Assembly (NCBI GenBank): GCA_002440125.1
Contig: DJRQ01000007.1
Coordinates: 7,149-35,068, forward strand
Reading direction: 5' to 3'
Origin: Caryophanales bacterium UBA6356
GTDB lineage: Bacteria; Bacillota_I; Bacilli_A; RFN20; CAG-826
Length of the DNA stretch: 27,920 nt
Made by a program: the position numbers and the translations under genes. This document shows positions 6,339 through 14,290 of the stretch, piece after piece (within the stretch, counting starts at the first letter, position 1; every line of letters begins with the position of its first letter). The notes below the pieces were generated by a model. That model made no database searches. It had not been told where the DNA came from and worked only from the letters and a program-made list of their open reading frames with translations.

Positions 6339-9300
6339 ATGCCGATAGAAGTGGGTGATAGCAATCGCATCGCTAGGGAGATTTCTCTTTCCATCAAAGA
6401 AGGTAAATGGCTTTACGTTCTTTACGATTCGAAAAAGGAAAAACGACATACTTCTTTTTGGTGTTTCATAAAAGACATCGATCCGGTTCGGAAGAAACTG
6501 TTTGTTTCGTGCTTCAACGAAGCGCGCGGTGTTGATACCATTGAGGTAGTTCTTGCGTTTGAAAGGATATTGGAAGCCAAAGTCCTTTCCTTTTCTACTG
6601 GGGATTTCAATGCCGCTTTAGTCAATAAAATCAATGAGAACCTCTCTTGTTTCGAGTGGCTTTCCTTTGAAAACTTCGATAACAATATCCTCGAATATCT
6701 CAAAATATGCTTGGAATGCGATAGCGATCCCTACATCAAAGATTATGCGATGATTGAAGGGCTAGATGCCAATAGGCTTGATGAAGAAGGGGAGATTTCT
6801 CTTTCCGATAGCCAAATTCACACGCTTGTTCGATGTATATTGAAATACGATTTGGAGGAATATGAGAGCAAGAGGAACGAATTGGCTCTATCTCGCATTT
6901 CCATCGATATCGAAAACAAGAAATACATCGTCGCCTACCGGAATATCCTCTTTTCACCAAGTGAGAAGTCAATCAAGATCAAAAAGGGCATTAAGGTTAA
7001 TTCTTCTTTCCTCATTGGCGGAAGCAAACATTCCCTCCGTTCATACACAGAGATGGATGCGAATGAATTCAAAGATTTGTTGGAGACGAACTTTTTGGAG
7101 GCCGCAAACGTCTTGAGGGAAGGATTAAAGCCTCATCAAAAACTGGATACAAGGCCCGATTTCTATTGCATCCAGAGAGATTTTCAAATCCATATAGACC
7201 CTCTTTTCGAAAAAATATCCAAAGAATGGAACGAAGGGACGCTGAGCGCGCCTTTAAAAGCGTTTTTTGGGAACTCTAGCCTCTCTAACAACGGCAAAAA
7301 GCTTCCCAATATCGTTCTTTTTGATAATCGCGTCAACATCGATCAAGCCCTTCTCATCTATGGCGCCCTTAAGAATAAGGCCACTTACGTCCAAGGACCT
7401 CCTGGCACAGGAAAAACCCAAACGATCTTCAACACCATTTTGAGCGCTTTTTTCGATTTGAAAAACGTCTTGATTTCCACCAATAACAACCGTCCTCTCG
7501 ATGGCATTGTGGAAAAATTCCGTTTTCGTTACAACGAGAAGGATATTCGTTTGCCCTATCTAAGATTAGGAAACGCTCAAAAGATTAAGGAAGCAACCCT
7601 CTTCATTCGCTCTCTACTCGAGATGGACTTCAGCTTCTCCCTTAAGAAAAACGAACTTGAAGAGCTAAGAAAGAAAGTTCTTTCCAAGAACAAGGATGCC
7701 GTTCGATCGCTCACCAACTTCCAAAAACGGAGAGCGGCCTTGGAGAATTTGAAGTTTTTGGAGAAAGTCGAATCTTTGGGCGCGCGCCGCAATATCGTTC
7801 TCAAGCAACGTCTTTTGCTCGAACGCGAAGTGGCCTCTATCCCCATAGAGACCGAAGAGGAGATCATTTCTCGCTTTGTTTCGCTTGCAAATGACGAGGA
7901 AGCTTTGCGCTATTTATATTTTTCGAGCATCTCCCATTTTAAAAAGCTAGAGAATCCTCGCTTTCATCGCCTTCGGGAAATAGTCGCTATAGAAGAGGAG
8001 AGCGAACGCGTTTTGAAATTTAACGGTTATTTATCGGATAATAGAAATTTGCAAGAACTCTTAGAAGTCTTTCCAATTGTTTTTTGCACCAATATTTCCT
8101 CATTCCGTCTAGGGGATGGCGGCTATCGTTTCGATTTGCTCATCATGGATGAAGCAGGGCAATGCGATATCGTGCATTCCTTGATTCCCATCGCTCGCGC
8201 CGATTCGCTTTTGTTGGTCGGGGATGAGGATCAATTGCTGCCTGTCATTTCGCTCGATGAGGCTTGGAATGAAGAGCTCAAGAAAGAATTCAAGATTTCG
8301 GATACTTACGATTATCTCGGAAACTCCATTCTTTCCACCATGAAGGCAGCGGATAAAGTGACCAATCGCCTCTTGCTCCACGAGCATTATCGTTGTGCTA
8401 AGAAAATCATCAATTTCAACAATTCCTATTTCTATCATGGCGCATTGAAAATCAGTTCGGCATTAAAAGATGGCGAAGTCTTTTTCGTCGATTCTAAAAG
8501 TGATGTACGGACGAATTTGAGAAACCAAAATTTCGAAGAAGCAAAGAACGTTGTCGCTTATTGTTTGAAAAGAAAGGTTGAAAACGCCTCCATCATCACC
8601 CCTTTCGTCAATCAAGCGTCCCTTATCAACGCTCTATTGGACAAAGAGGGTCTTAAAAGCGTCAGGGCATCCACTATTCATAGCGTGCAAGGAGACGAAA
8701 AGGAAACGATCATCCTTTCGATGGGGATATCCCGCTTCACTTCTCAAGAGACGATTAGATGGCTTGACGCCCATGGAGAAATAGCCAATGTCGCTGTTTC
8801 GAGAGCCAAAAAGAGACTCGTGGTTTTTGGGGATGAAGAGAGGCTTTCGAAGGTAAACACTGGGGATTCCGTTTGGAAGGATCTTATCACCTATTGCAAA
8901 GAAAAAGGAGAAGTGGAGGTCATTCCTTCTTCCTATCGGAATCTATCTATCGGAAAATCAAATGGTTCCTTGTCGGAAGATGAGTTTTACGAGACGATTC
9001 AACAAATCGTTTCCATCCATAAACGTTTAAAAATTCTTCGGAACGTTCCTCTAGAAGGGCTTTTTGGCCAATGGGGCGAGAAGGGAATGGAATTCGACTC
9101 CGTTATTTACGAAAAGAGCCTTTTTGAAGGGTTTAAGGCCATCTACGCATTCGAGTTCGATGGCGGCGAGCATTATCGCGACGAAAAGCGAATGCGTCTT
9201 GATTCTTTGAAAGCGGATCTTTGTGCCAAAAAAGGCATCCGTCTCATACGTCTTCCGAATTCCTTTTCCAAGGACTATGAGTTTCTCAAATCTTTGATCG

Positions 9301-9347
9301 AAGGATATAAAGATAGTCAGGAAGCCGAGCAATTGGCTCTCTTTTAG
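6339..9347 (+). CDS. SF1 (COG1112/Dna2-Upf1-like) helicase fused to a C-terminal PD-(D/E)xK-like nuclease
   Basis: I chose the ATG that gives 1002 residues. In-frame GTGs at 6300 and 6321 lie in or before the promoter and lack ribosome sites. Helicase motifs in order are: Walker A GPPGTGKT (353-360); Walker B/motif II DEAGQ (604-608); motif III VGDEDQLLPV, with its Asp at 629; motif IV-like HEHYRC; motif V TIHSVQGDEKE; motif VI NVAVSRAKKR. A charged helical insert of about 200 residues separates motif I from II. The last ~100 residues have EFDSVIY, then AFEFDGGEHY (Glu939, Asp941) and a Lys-containing helix. This matches the DUF2726/MTES_1575 endonuclease superfamily. Such fusions are predicted to unwind and cut nucleic acid, often in phage defence (the helicase class is shared with Mokosh systems). 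No partner gene is evident. The stop interlocks with that of the convergent SGNH gene. Confidence 0.85.
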   Translation: MPIEVGDSNRIAREISLSIKEGKWLYVLYDSKKEKRHTSFWCFIKDIDPVRKKLFVSCFNEARGVDTIEVVLAFERILEAKVLSFSTGDFNAALVNKINENLSCFEWLSFENFDNNILEYLKICLECDSDPYIKDYAMIEGLDANRLDEEGEISLSDSQIHTLVRCILKYDLEEYESKRNELALSRISIDIENKKYIVAYRNILFSPSEKSIKIKKGIKVNSSFLIGGSKHSLRSYTEMDANEFKDLLETNFLEAANVLREGLKPHQKLDTRPDFYCIQRDFQIHIDPLFEKISKEWNEGTLSAPLKAFFGNSSLSNNGKKLPNIVLFDNRVNIDQALLIYGALKNKATYVQGPPGTGKTQTIFNTILSAFFDLKNVLISTNNNRPLDGIVEKFRFRYNEKDIRLPYLRLGNAQKIKEATLFIRSLLEMDFSFSLKKNELEELRKKVLSKNKDAVRSLTNFQKRRAALENLKFLEKVESLGARRNIVLKQRLLLEREVASIPIETEEEIISRFVSLANDEEALRYLYFSSISHFKKLENPRFHRLREIVAIEEESERVLKFNGYLSDNRNLQELLEVFPIVFCTNISSFRLGDGGYRFDLLIMDEAGQCDIVHSLIPIARADSLLLVGDEDQLLPVISLDEAWNEELKKEFKISDTYDYLGNSILSTMKAADKVTNRLLLHEHYRCAKKIINFNNSYFYHGALKISSALKDGEVFFVDSKSDVRTNLRNQNFEEAKNVVAYCLKRKVENASIITPFVNQASLINALLDKEGLKSVRASTIHSVQGDEKETIILSMGISRFTSQETIRWLDAHGEIANVAVSRAKKRLVVFGDEERLSKVNTGDSVWKDLITYCKEKGEVEVIPSSYRNLSIGKSNGSLSEDEFYETIQQIVSIHKRLKILRNVPLEGLFGQWGEKGMEFDSVIYEKSLFEGFKAIYAFEFDGGEHYRDEKRMRLDSLKADLCAKKGIRLIRLPNSFSKDYEFLKSLIEGYKDSQEAEQLALF

Positions 9348-10453
9348 AGCGACTCATCGTCCCTTTGAATGCCTAATTTTTTCTCCGCTTTTTCGACGAT
9401 TTTTAAGTATTCGACATAGCTCTTATCGAATTCTTCTAGTATTTCTTCGCTATGCTTTGGCTTCTTGCCGCCATAGAAGGCGTTAAGCAAATAGTTAGAG
9501 AAATACTTGGTGAATTTCAAAGCGCCTCTATGATTGAGATGTTCCGCATCATACTGATCTTTTGTGGGGTCTAGCTTCAAAACATCTCGTAAGAAATTCG
9601 GATCTCCATAGTCGAGGAAAGTATAACCGGCTTCTTCGACATCTTTCTTAGCGTTTTTAACCATGTAATACGCATCGAGGGGAGCGTGCTTTTGATAGGC
9701 GTCGAAAGAAGAGATGGTGCTTGAAAGATAACGTGGCATTTGACCGAAAAGAAAATGAATATTTGGGAATTCCTTGCAAATCCCCAATATTTCGTTGAGA
9801 TAGGTCGTTGCATCTTTCGAAGCGAAAGGCAAGGTCTTGTTTTCGTCGACTTCGCTTACTTCAACCTCTTTTGAGGTGGAGTGGGGGTAATAGCCTTTGG
9901 TGTAGAATTGGGCGTTGTAGACAAAGGATTCCCAATACACCTGTTGCCGGAAGGAGTTATGGCCTTTGAACGGTTCCCACTCCGAAACATCGGTGAGGTA
10001 AGGGTATTTCTTTCGGAGTTCCTTTTTGATTTGCTTGGTTTCGTTATCGTCTGGCATTGAAGAATAATAGTCTTTGACGAAAACGGGAGCGTCCCCTTTC
10101 GTTTGGTTGTTAAGGCCGTTAAGGTCGATATAAACGAGTTTCGGCTTTTGCGTTCTGCCGATTTCTCGGATGGCAATCTCGATGACTTCCAAGTGCGTGG
10201 GCGAAGAAACGATGGAATGGCAAGTGATGCCTGTTTGTTTGTATGCCTCCATCGGGATAAATCCATCGCGTACGGTACTTGAACCTACCATCACTAAGTC
10301 CAAAGAGTCTTTATCTTCTTTGTAGAAAGTGCCATAGGCGGTCGTTTCGGGGCCTAAAGTCCAAAAGAAATATTGGCTTATAAGGCTTATCGCGGCTATT
10401 GCGAACATTCCAAAGGAGGTGAAACGAATTATGTTTTGCGTGCGTTTTTTCAT
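9344..10453 (-). CDS. Membrane-anchored SGNH acyl-transfer protein (DltD/AlgJ-like)
   Basis: The 369-residue protein has one N-terminal membrane anchor (about residues 10-31), placing the rest outside the cell. VMVGSST (Ser58/59) gives the SGNH block I nucleophile. DAEHLNHRGA near residue 310 is the DxxH block V, in the form typical of DltD/AlgJ/AlgX-type partners of MBOAT transferases. Between them, YIDLNGLNN is a plausible oxyanion region. In such systems this protein passes the acyl group from the MBOAT channel to the surface polymer, or edits it. It is the last gene of the run: its GGAGG overlaps the stop codon of the MBOAT gene, 11 nt upstream. It is too diverged from DltD for me to assign that name. 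Confidence 0.8.
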   Translation of the reverse strand: MKKRTQNIIRFTSFGMFAIAAISLISQYFFWTLGPETTAYGTFYKEDKDSLDLVMVGSSTVRDGFIPMEAYKQTGITCHSIVSSPTHLEVIEIAIREIGRTQKPKLVYIDLNGLNNQTKGDAPVFVKDYYSSMPDDNETKQIKKELRKKYPYLTDVSEWEPFKGHNSFRQQVYWESFVYNAQFYTKGYYPHSTSKEVEVSEVDENKTLPFASKDATTYLNEILGICKEFPNIHFLFGQMPRYLSSTISSFDAYQKHAPLDAYYMVKNAKKDVEEAGYTFLDYGDPNFLRDVLKLDPTKDQYDAEHLNHRGALKFTKYFSNYLLNAFYGGKKPKHSEEILEEFDKSYVEYLKIVEKAEKKLGIQRDDESL

Positions 10454-10464
10454 TTTTTACCTCC

Positions 10465-12159
10465 TTAGAATTGAATGTATCCGAAGCTATAGTGAGGAAG
10501 ACCTGAACCATAGAAACCAAACCAAATAACGAAAACGAGAAGCAAAACAAGAAGAGGCCATTGCACATAAAGAGGCCTCGCGTTGAATTTCGAAAGGAAG
10601 GATGTGTTCGGCTTAAGTTCTTGCGTGATGTCGACTGCCAAAACAATAGAGCCCATGACGGAAGCGAAGATCATGGAAAGGTAGCCGAGTTGATTGTTGA
10701 TGTTCGTGATATCGATGTAGTTTTGGTTATAGCTAAAGCATTTCGAAATGACCATCCAAGCGTCTTCTAAGGATGGGGCCATAAAGATGACCTTCCCAAT
10801 GGCCAAAAGGAAGAGGGTTCGAAGATGCTGAAAAAGCTTCCAAAAGATGTTGTTCTGGCAATGCGATTTCTCGTAAAACTTATTGATGAGGGGTTGAAAA
10901 CAGACGGAAAGAATGATGATCATGCCGTAATAGAGGCCCCATAAAATGTAGTTCCAGCTGGCGCCATGCCATAAACCGGTCAAGAACCATACGACGAATA
11001 AGCCGAATATGGCAGGTATCTTTTTTCCGAATTCCTTAAAGAACTTCTTGGACTTTTTGCCCAAAGAAAGCGAGAAACGGGAGATGGACAAAGGATAGAA
11101 AACATAATCTTTAAACCATGCGCCGAGCGTGATGTGCCATCTTCTCCAATAGTCGTCGATTCCTCGAGCGAAATAGGGCTGACGGAAATTTTCGGGGAGG
11201 GGGATGCCCATGCAATGGGAAATGCCAATGGAGATATCCATATAGCCCGAGAAGTCGCAATAATCTTGCAAGAAGTAAAAGAAGATAAGGAGAAAGGATT
11301 CAAGGCCCGAAAGTTCGATTGCATTTCCGAATCCGAATTGGATAAAGCCGATAAGCGTGTCGGCAATGACGAGTTTCTTGAGATACCCATAAAGCATTCT
11401 CTTTAAGCCATCGGTGAATTCCTCATAAGAGAATTCGCGTTCTCCAAAAAGGGTTTCCTTGGTTTCTTCGTAACGCACGATAGGTCCTTGCATGATTTTA
11501 GGAAAGTAGCACATGAATAGGGCGAATTTTGCGAAGTTTTTCTCGTCATCGCATTTTTGCCAATAAACATCGACGAGGTAACCGATGGCTTGGAATACAT
11601 AGAAACTAATGCCTAAAGGCAAGAACCACCAAAAAGCGTTGCCTATGTTGGAGACTTGAAAAATAGGCGTTGCTTGAGCAAAGCCTAAAGCACGCAAGGG
11701 GAGAGTGAGTTCAAAGAAACGGATCGCAAAGCATTTGGATAAAAAGTTGACGACATCAGCTATGTTGGTGACAAAAAAGCCAAGGTACTTCATTACGCAT
11801 AGCAACAAGACGTTTAAGAGAATGCCACATATCAAATATGTTTTTCGCGTCTTTTTCTGCTTTTGCTTGTATTTCTTTTTCGCTTCGGGAGAAAGCTCGC
11901 TTTTATGTTTCGCTAGGAAAGCCTTTTGAGTTTCCATGTTTTTGGCGATAGCTCGCCCGAAAAGAAAAGTCGAGACAGTCGTCACCGCCAAAAACGGAAG
12001 GGAGCGATAACTCATAAGGCCATAGAACAAAAGAGAAGAGATAAGCAAAGTGATGTAGCGATATTTCTTTGGCGTAATCCAATAAAAAAGAATCGTCAAC
12101 AACAAGAAAGGGAAAAAATAGAGCGATGTATATCCAAAAGAAAAAGAAGGCCAGGTCAT
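10465..12159 (-). CDS. MBOAT O-acyltransferase (AlgI/DltB family)
   Basis: This 564-residue polytopic membrane protein has about ten or more hydrophobic segments. The family's two invariant histidines are visible: His342 in RRWHITLGAWFKDYVF, and His398 in GLWHGASWNYILWG, the catalytic position in AlgI and DltB. The Lys/Arg-rich stretch between them is an amphipathic loop. N-terminal hydrophobic segments are interrupted by a charged, Lys-rich loop at about residues 70-105, which looks cytoplasmic. MBOAT proteins of this class pass an acyl group from a cytoplasmic donor (acyl-CoA or acyl carrier protein) to an extracellular acceptor. An acyl carrier protein gene two bases upstream argues for the carrier-protein route, as in DltB. 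The downstream SGNH protein would be its outer-face partner. Confidence 0.88.
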   Translation of the reverse strand: MTWPSFSFGYTSLYFFPFLLLTILFYWITPKKYRYITLLISSLLFYGLMSYRSLPFLAVTTVSTFLFGRAIAKNMETQKAFLAKHKSELSPEAKKKYKQKQKKTRKTYLICGILLNVLLLCVMKYLGFFVTNIADVVNFLSKCFAIRFFELTLPLRALGFAQATPIFQVSNIGNAFWWFLPLGISFYVFQAIGYLVDVYWQKCDDEKNFAKFALFMCYFPKIMQGPIVRYEETKETLFGEREFSYEEFTDGLKRMLYGYLKKLVIADTLIGFIQFGFGNAIELSGLESFLLIFFYFLQDYCDFSGYMDISIGISHCMGIPLPENFRQPYFARGIDDYWRRWHITLGAWFKDYVFYPLSISRFSLSLGKKSKKFFKEFGKKIPAIFGLFVVWFLTGLWHGASWNYILWGLYYGMIIILSVCFQPLINKFYEKSHCQNNIFWKLFQHLRTLFLLAIGKVIFMAPSLEDAWMVISKCFSYNQNYIDITNINNQLGYLSMIFASVMGSIVLAVDITQELKPNTSFLSKFNARPLYVQWPLLVLLLVFVIWFGFYGSGLPHYSFGYIQF

Positions 12160-12161
12160 TT

Positions 12162-12401
12162 TTAGTCGCTAAGTCTTTCCACCATTTTCGTTAGGCCTTC
12201 CACCGTATCAAAGTTCTCGTAGGCTATTTCCTTGGGAGGTATTTCGATATCGAAGGCCTCGCTTAACTCGCCAACGAGCATCACGATGTCCAAAGAATTT
12301 AAAGTGCCGCCATGGACGAGCTCTTTAATGCTTTCGAAGTTTTCAACTTCAGGATGCATTTCCTTTAGGATGGAAAGGATCTTTTCTTTTGTTTCTTCCA
12401 T
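12162..12401 (-). CDS. Acyl/aminoacyl carrier protein (DltC-like)
   Basis: The 79-residue acidic helical protein carries the phosphopantetheine site NSLDIVMLV, with Ser36 the attachment residue. Asn replaces the usual Asp of the DSL motif. Its length and acidic character match DltC and standalone peptidyl carrier proteins. The ATG overlaps the stop of the adenylation gene by one base (TAATG), which indicates translational coupling. It should be loaded by that enzyme and present the acyl group to the MBOAT protein encoded two bases downstream. A fatty-acid ACP is unlikely in this context. Confidence 0.88.
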   Translation of the reverse strand: MEETKEKILSILKEMHPEVENFESIKELVHGGTLNSLDIVMLVGELSEAFDIEIPPKEIAYENFDTVEGLTKMVERLSD

Positions 12402-13858
12402 TAGTTTTTCTCCTCGAGCTTTTGGGCAAGCAATACCCGATCGGTTTTGCCGTTTTTATTGAGAGGCATCTTCTCTAATCGGATGATTTTCTGTGGAATC
12501 ATGTAAGAAGGAAGAAGCTCTTTGAAGGATGCAATAAGTTCTCCATCCGATATATTACAATGATTCTTGGATATTTCGACAAACAAAACGATTTTGTCTT
12601 TATCTTTTTGGTAAAGGCAACAACAGGAATCGATAGCTTCGAGACTTCCTAAAACGATTTCGATATCCTGGAGCTCGATGCGGTAGCCCATATGTTTTAT
12701 TTGAAAGTCCTTCCGCGTTTCGAAAACGATTTCTCCATTTTCGTTATAAATTCCAAAATCCCCTGTCTTTAGCCAGCGCTTTCCATTTATCTCTTTAAAG
12801 GTTTCGCGGTTTTTCTCTTTGTTTTTGATATAGCCAAGGGCGATTTGGTCGCTTTGAAGGTAAATCTCGCCGTCTTTTAGAATGGCTTCGTTATTTTTTA
12901 GAGGCCTTCCGACAGGGATTTGCTTCGTTTCTTCGATTTTTTCTTTCACTCGGTGATAGAGAACAGCGCCTGCGACTTCCGTGGAACCATACCAATTGAA
13001 GAATTGGGTGTCTGGGAGCGCTTCTAACCACATATTGAGGTATTTTGGCGGGAAGCTTTCGCCGATAAAGAAAACGTATTCCAAGGACGTCGGCTTCATA
13101 AATCGAAGGGTACGGAGTTTAGCGATAATAGATAAAGCGCTTGGAACCCACATGATCATCTGGATTTGGTTATGGTTAAGATAATCGATTGTCTGAGCTG
13201 GAAGAGAAAAGTCCGTTGGGTTTGGGAAATAAAGCGTTCCTTCGAGCGCAAGCGTGAGATAGATGTCTTTGCTCGATGCGTCAAAATAAAGCGGCGCTTG
13301 GTTGGCGATACGAAGGTTCTTTGGAATCGAAGGGAAGGTTTCTAGGAAATTATCCACGAAGGAGAGGATGTTTTTATGGGATTTCAAAACACCTTTCGGC
13401 TTTCCAGTCGAGCCGCTTGTGAACATGAGATAGAGAGGATCGTCCGCTTGGCTGTTATTCTTCCATTTCTCTATCAAGGATTCTTCGCTTATGAAAGCGA
13501 ATGCTTCCACTGAAGAAAGGGTTTCCAATTTGGGATGTATAAGCCCGAAAGAGTAATGGATTTCGCCGATATCTAAAATGTCCTCTAAACGGGCGATGGG
13601 CGTTTCGCTATCGATAGGGACGTAATAGTTGCCACTTAGGGCGATTCCTAGAAAGAGAAGAACGGTGTCGGCTTTCTCTTTAATAGGGACGAGGATAGGG
13701 CGTTTATGAATATTTTTATTCGAGAGGTAAGCGGCGACGTTTTGAACTTTTTTTAAAGCGTCCCCATATGTGATTTCTCGGTTCTCGTCCTTTAAGAATA
13801 GACTATTCTCTTTGCCATTTTGAACGACTTTTTCCAATAATTCTCCGACGTTTGTCAT
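12401..13858 (-). CDS. Amino-acid-adenylating enzyme (DltA-like, variant pocket)
   Basis: I place the start at the ATG at 13858, preceded by AGGAG at 8 nt. A GTG nine codons upstream has no ribosome site. That gives 485 residues. Core motifs are TSGSTGKPKG (147-156), NWYGSTE, LKTGDFG, RKDFQIKHMGYRIEL, and PLNKNGKTDR with catalytic Lys471. FDAS keeps Asp193, the residue that binds the alpha-amino group in DltA and NRPS A domains, so the substrate is probably an amino acid. Where DltA has FCGE, with the Cys implicated in D-Ala selectivity, this protein has FIGE (Ile265). NxYGPTE is also changed to NWYGSTE. I therefore call it DltA-like rather than DltA. It should adenylate its substrate and load the adjacent carrier protein. 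Confidence 0.85.
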   Translation of the reverse strand: MTNVGELLEKVVQNGKENSLFLKDENREITYGDALKKVQNVAAYLSNKNIHKRPILVPIKEKADTVLLFLGIALSGNYYVPIDSETPIARLEDILDIGEIHYSFGLIHPKLETLSSVEAFAFISEESLIEKWKNNSQADDPLYLMFTSGSTGKPKGVLKSHKNILSFVDNFLETFPSIPKNLRIANQAPLYFDASSKDIYLTLALEGTLYFPNPTDFSLPAQTIDYLNHNQIQMIMWVPSALSIIAKLRTLRFMKPTSLEYVFFIGESFPPKYLNMWLEALPDTQFFNWYGSTEVAGAVLYHRVKEKIEETKQIPVGRPLKNNEAILKDGEIYLQSDQIALGYIKNKEKNRETFKEINGKRWLKTGDFGIYNENGEIVFETRKDFQIKHMGYRIELQDIEIVLGSLEAIDSCCCLYQKDKDKIVLFVEISKNHCNISDGELIASFKELLPSYMIPQKIIRLEKMPLNKNGKTDRVLLAQKLEEKN

Positions 13859-13954
13859 TTCCTTTTCTCCTAGTCTCCTTTTCACCGAGGCTTTTCCTAT
13901 TCAAAAAGCAAAAAAACATTTGCAAAACCTTGATGAAAGAGCGCTTAAAAATAT

Positions 13955-14290
13955 TTATTGCTCAAAAACTACAATGAGAGCGAACTTTAGATAAGACAGA
14001 GATTTGACCCTGTGGGGGACGTTATGGGGCATGACGATGCTTTGATTGGCTTCTAAAACGTGCCGAACGCCTGCGATCATGAATTCCCCTATCCCTTCAT
14101 GAACGTAGACGAGGGCGTCGCCATTGCTTTCGTGGGTGCTTATTTCTTCGTTTTTGCTCATGGCGAAAAGAGTAATGGAGTGGTGGCTATTCTGAGATAA
14201 CGTCTTAGAGACCACCTGTCCTTCTTCTGCGTCGATGCTTCCAAATAAATCAAACACTTCCTCGAAAGGAACGTTTTTAATGTAATTCAT
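13955..14290 (-). CDS. Small cupin-domain protein
   Basis: This 111-residue protein is one RmlC-like cupin. HESNGDALVYVHEGIGEF resembles cupin motif 1 (G-X5-HXH-X-E-X6-G, here degenerate), and MPHNVPHRV resembles motif 2 (PXGXXHXXXN). His and Glu residues could bind a metal. The ATG lies inside the end of the VanZ-domain gene (14-nt overlap), with AGGAG about 10 nt upstream, so the two genes are probably translationally coupled. A 96-nt gap separates it from the adenylation gene. Single cupins of this size are often small-molecule sensors or isomerases. I cannot assign the ligand. Its position suggests a part in the same envelope pathway. Confidence 0.75.
   Translation of the reverse strand: MNYIKNVPFEEVFDLFGSIDAEEGQVVSKTLSQNSHHSITLFAMSKNEEISTHESNGDALVYVHEGIGEFMIAGVRHVLEANQSIVMPHNVPHRVKSLSYLKFALIVVFEQ

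Noticed and set aside
6137..6397. 86-codon minus-strand open frame with a hydrophobic stretch near its end
   Set aside because: It overlaps the start of the helicase gene and its promoter, lacks a convincing ribosome site and has no recognisable domain. A short internal hydrophobic segment is not enough support.
10465..13858. Naming the four genes dltA, dltC, dltB, dltD outright
   Set aside because: Pocket residues, the GSST/DAEH form of the SGNH protein and the AlgI-like MBOAT are too divergent, so only Dlt-like is supported.
13859..13885. Upstream GTG start for the adenylation enzyme
   Set aside because: The added codons are the ribosome-binding region itself (AGGAG 8 nt before the ATG at 13858).
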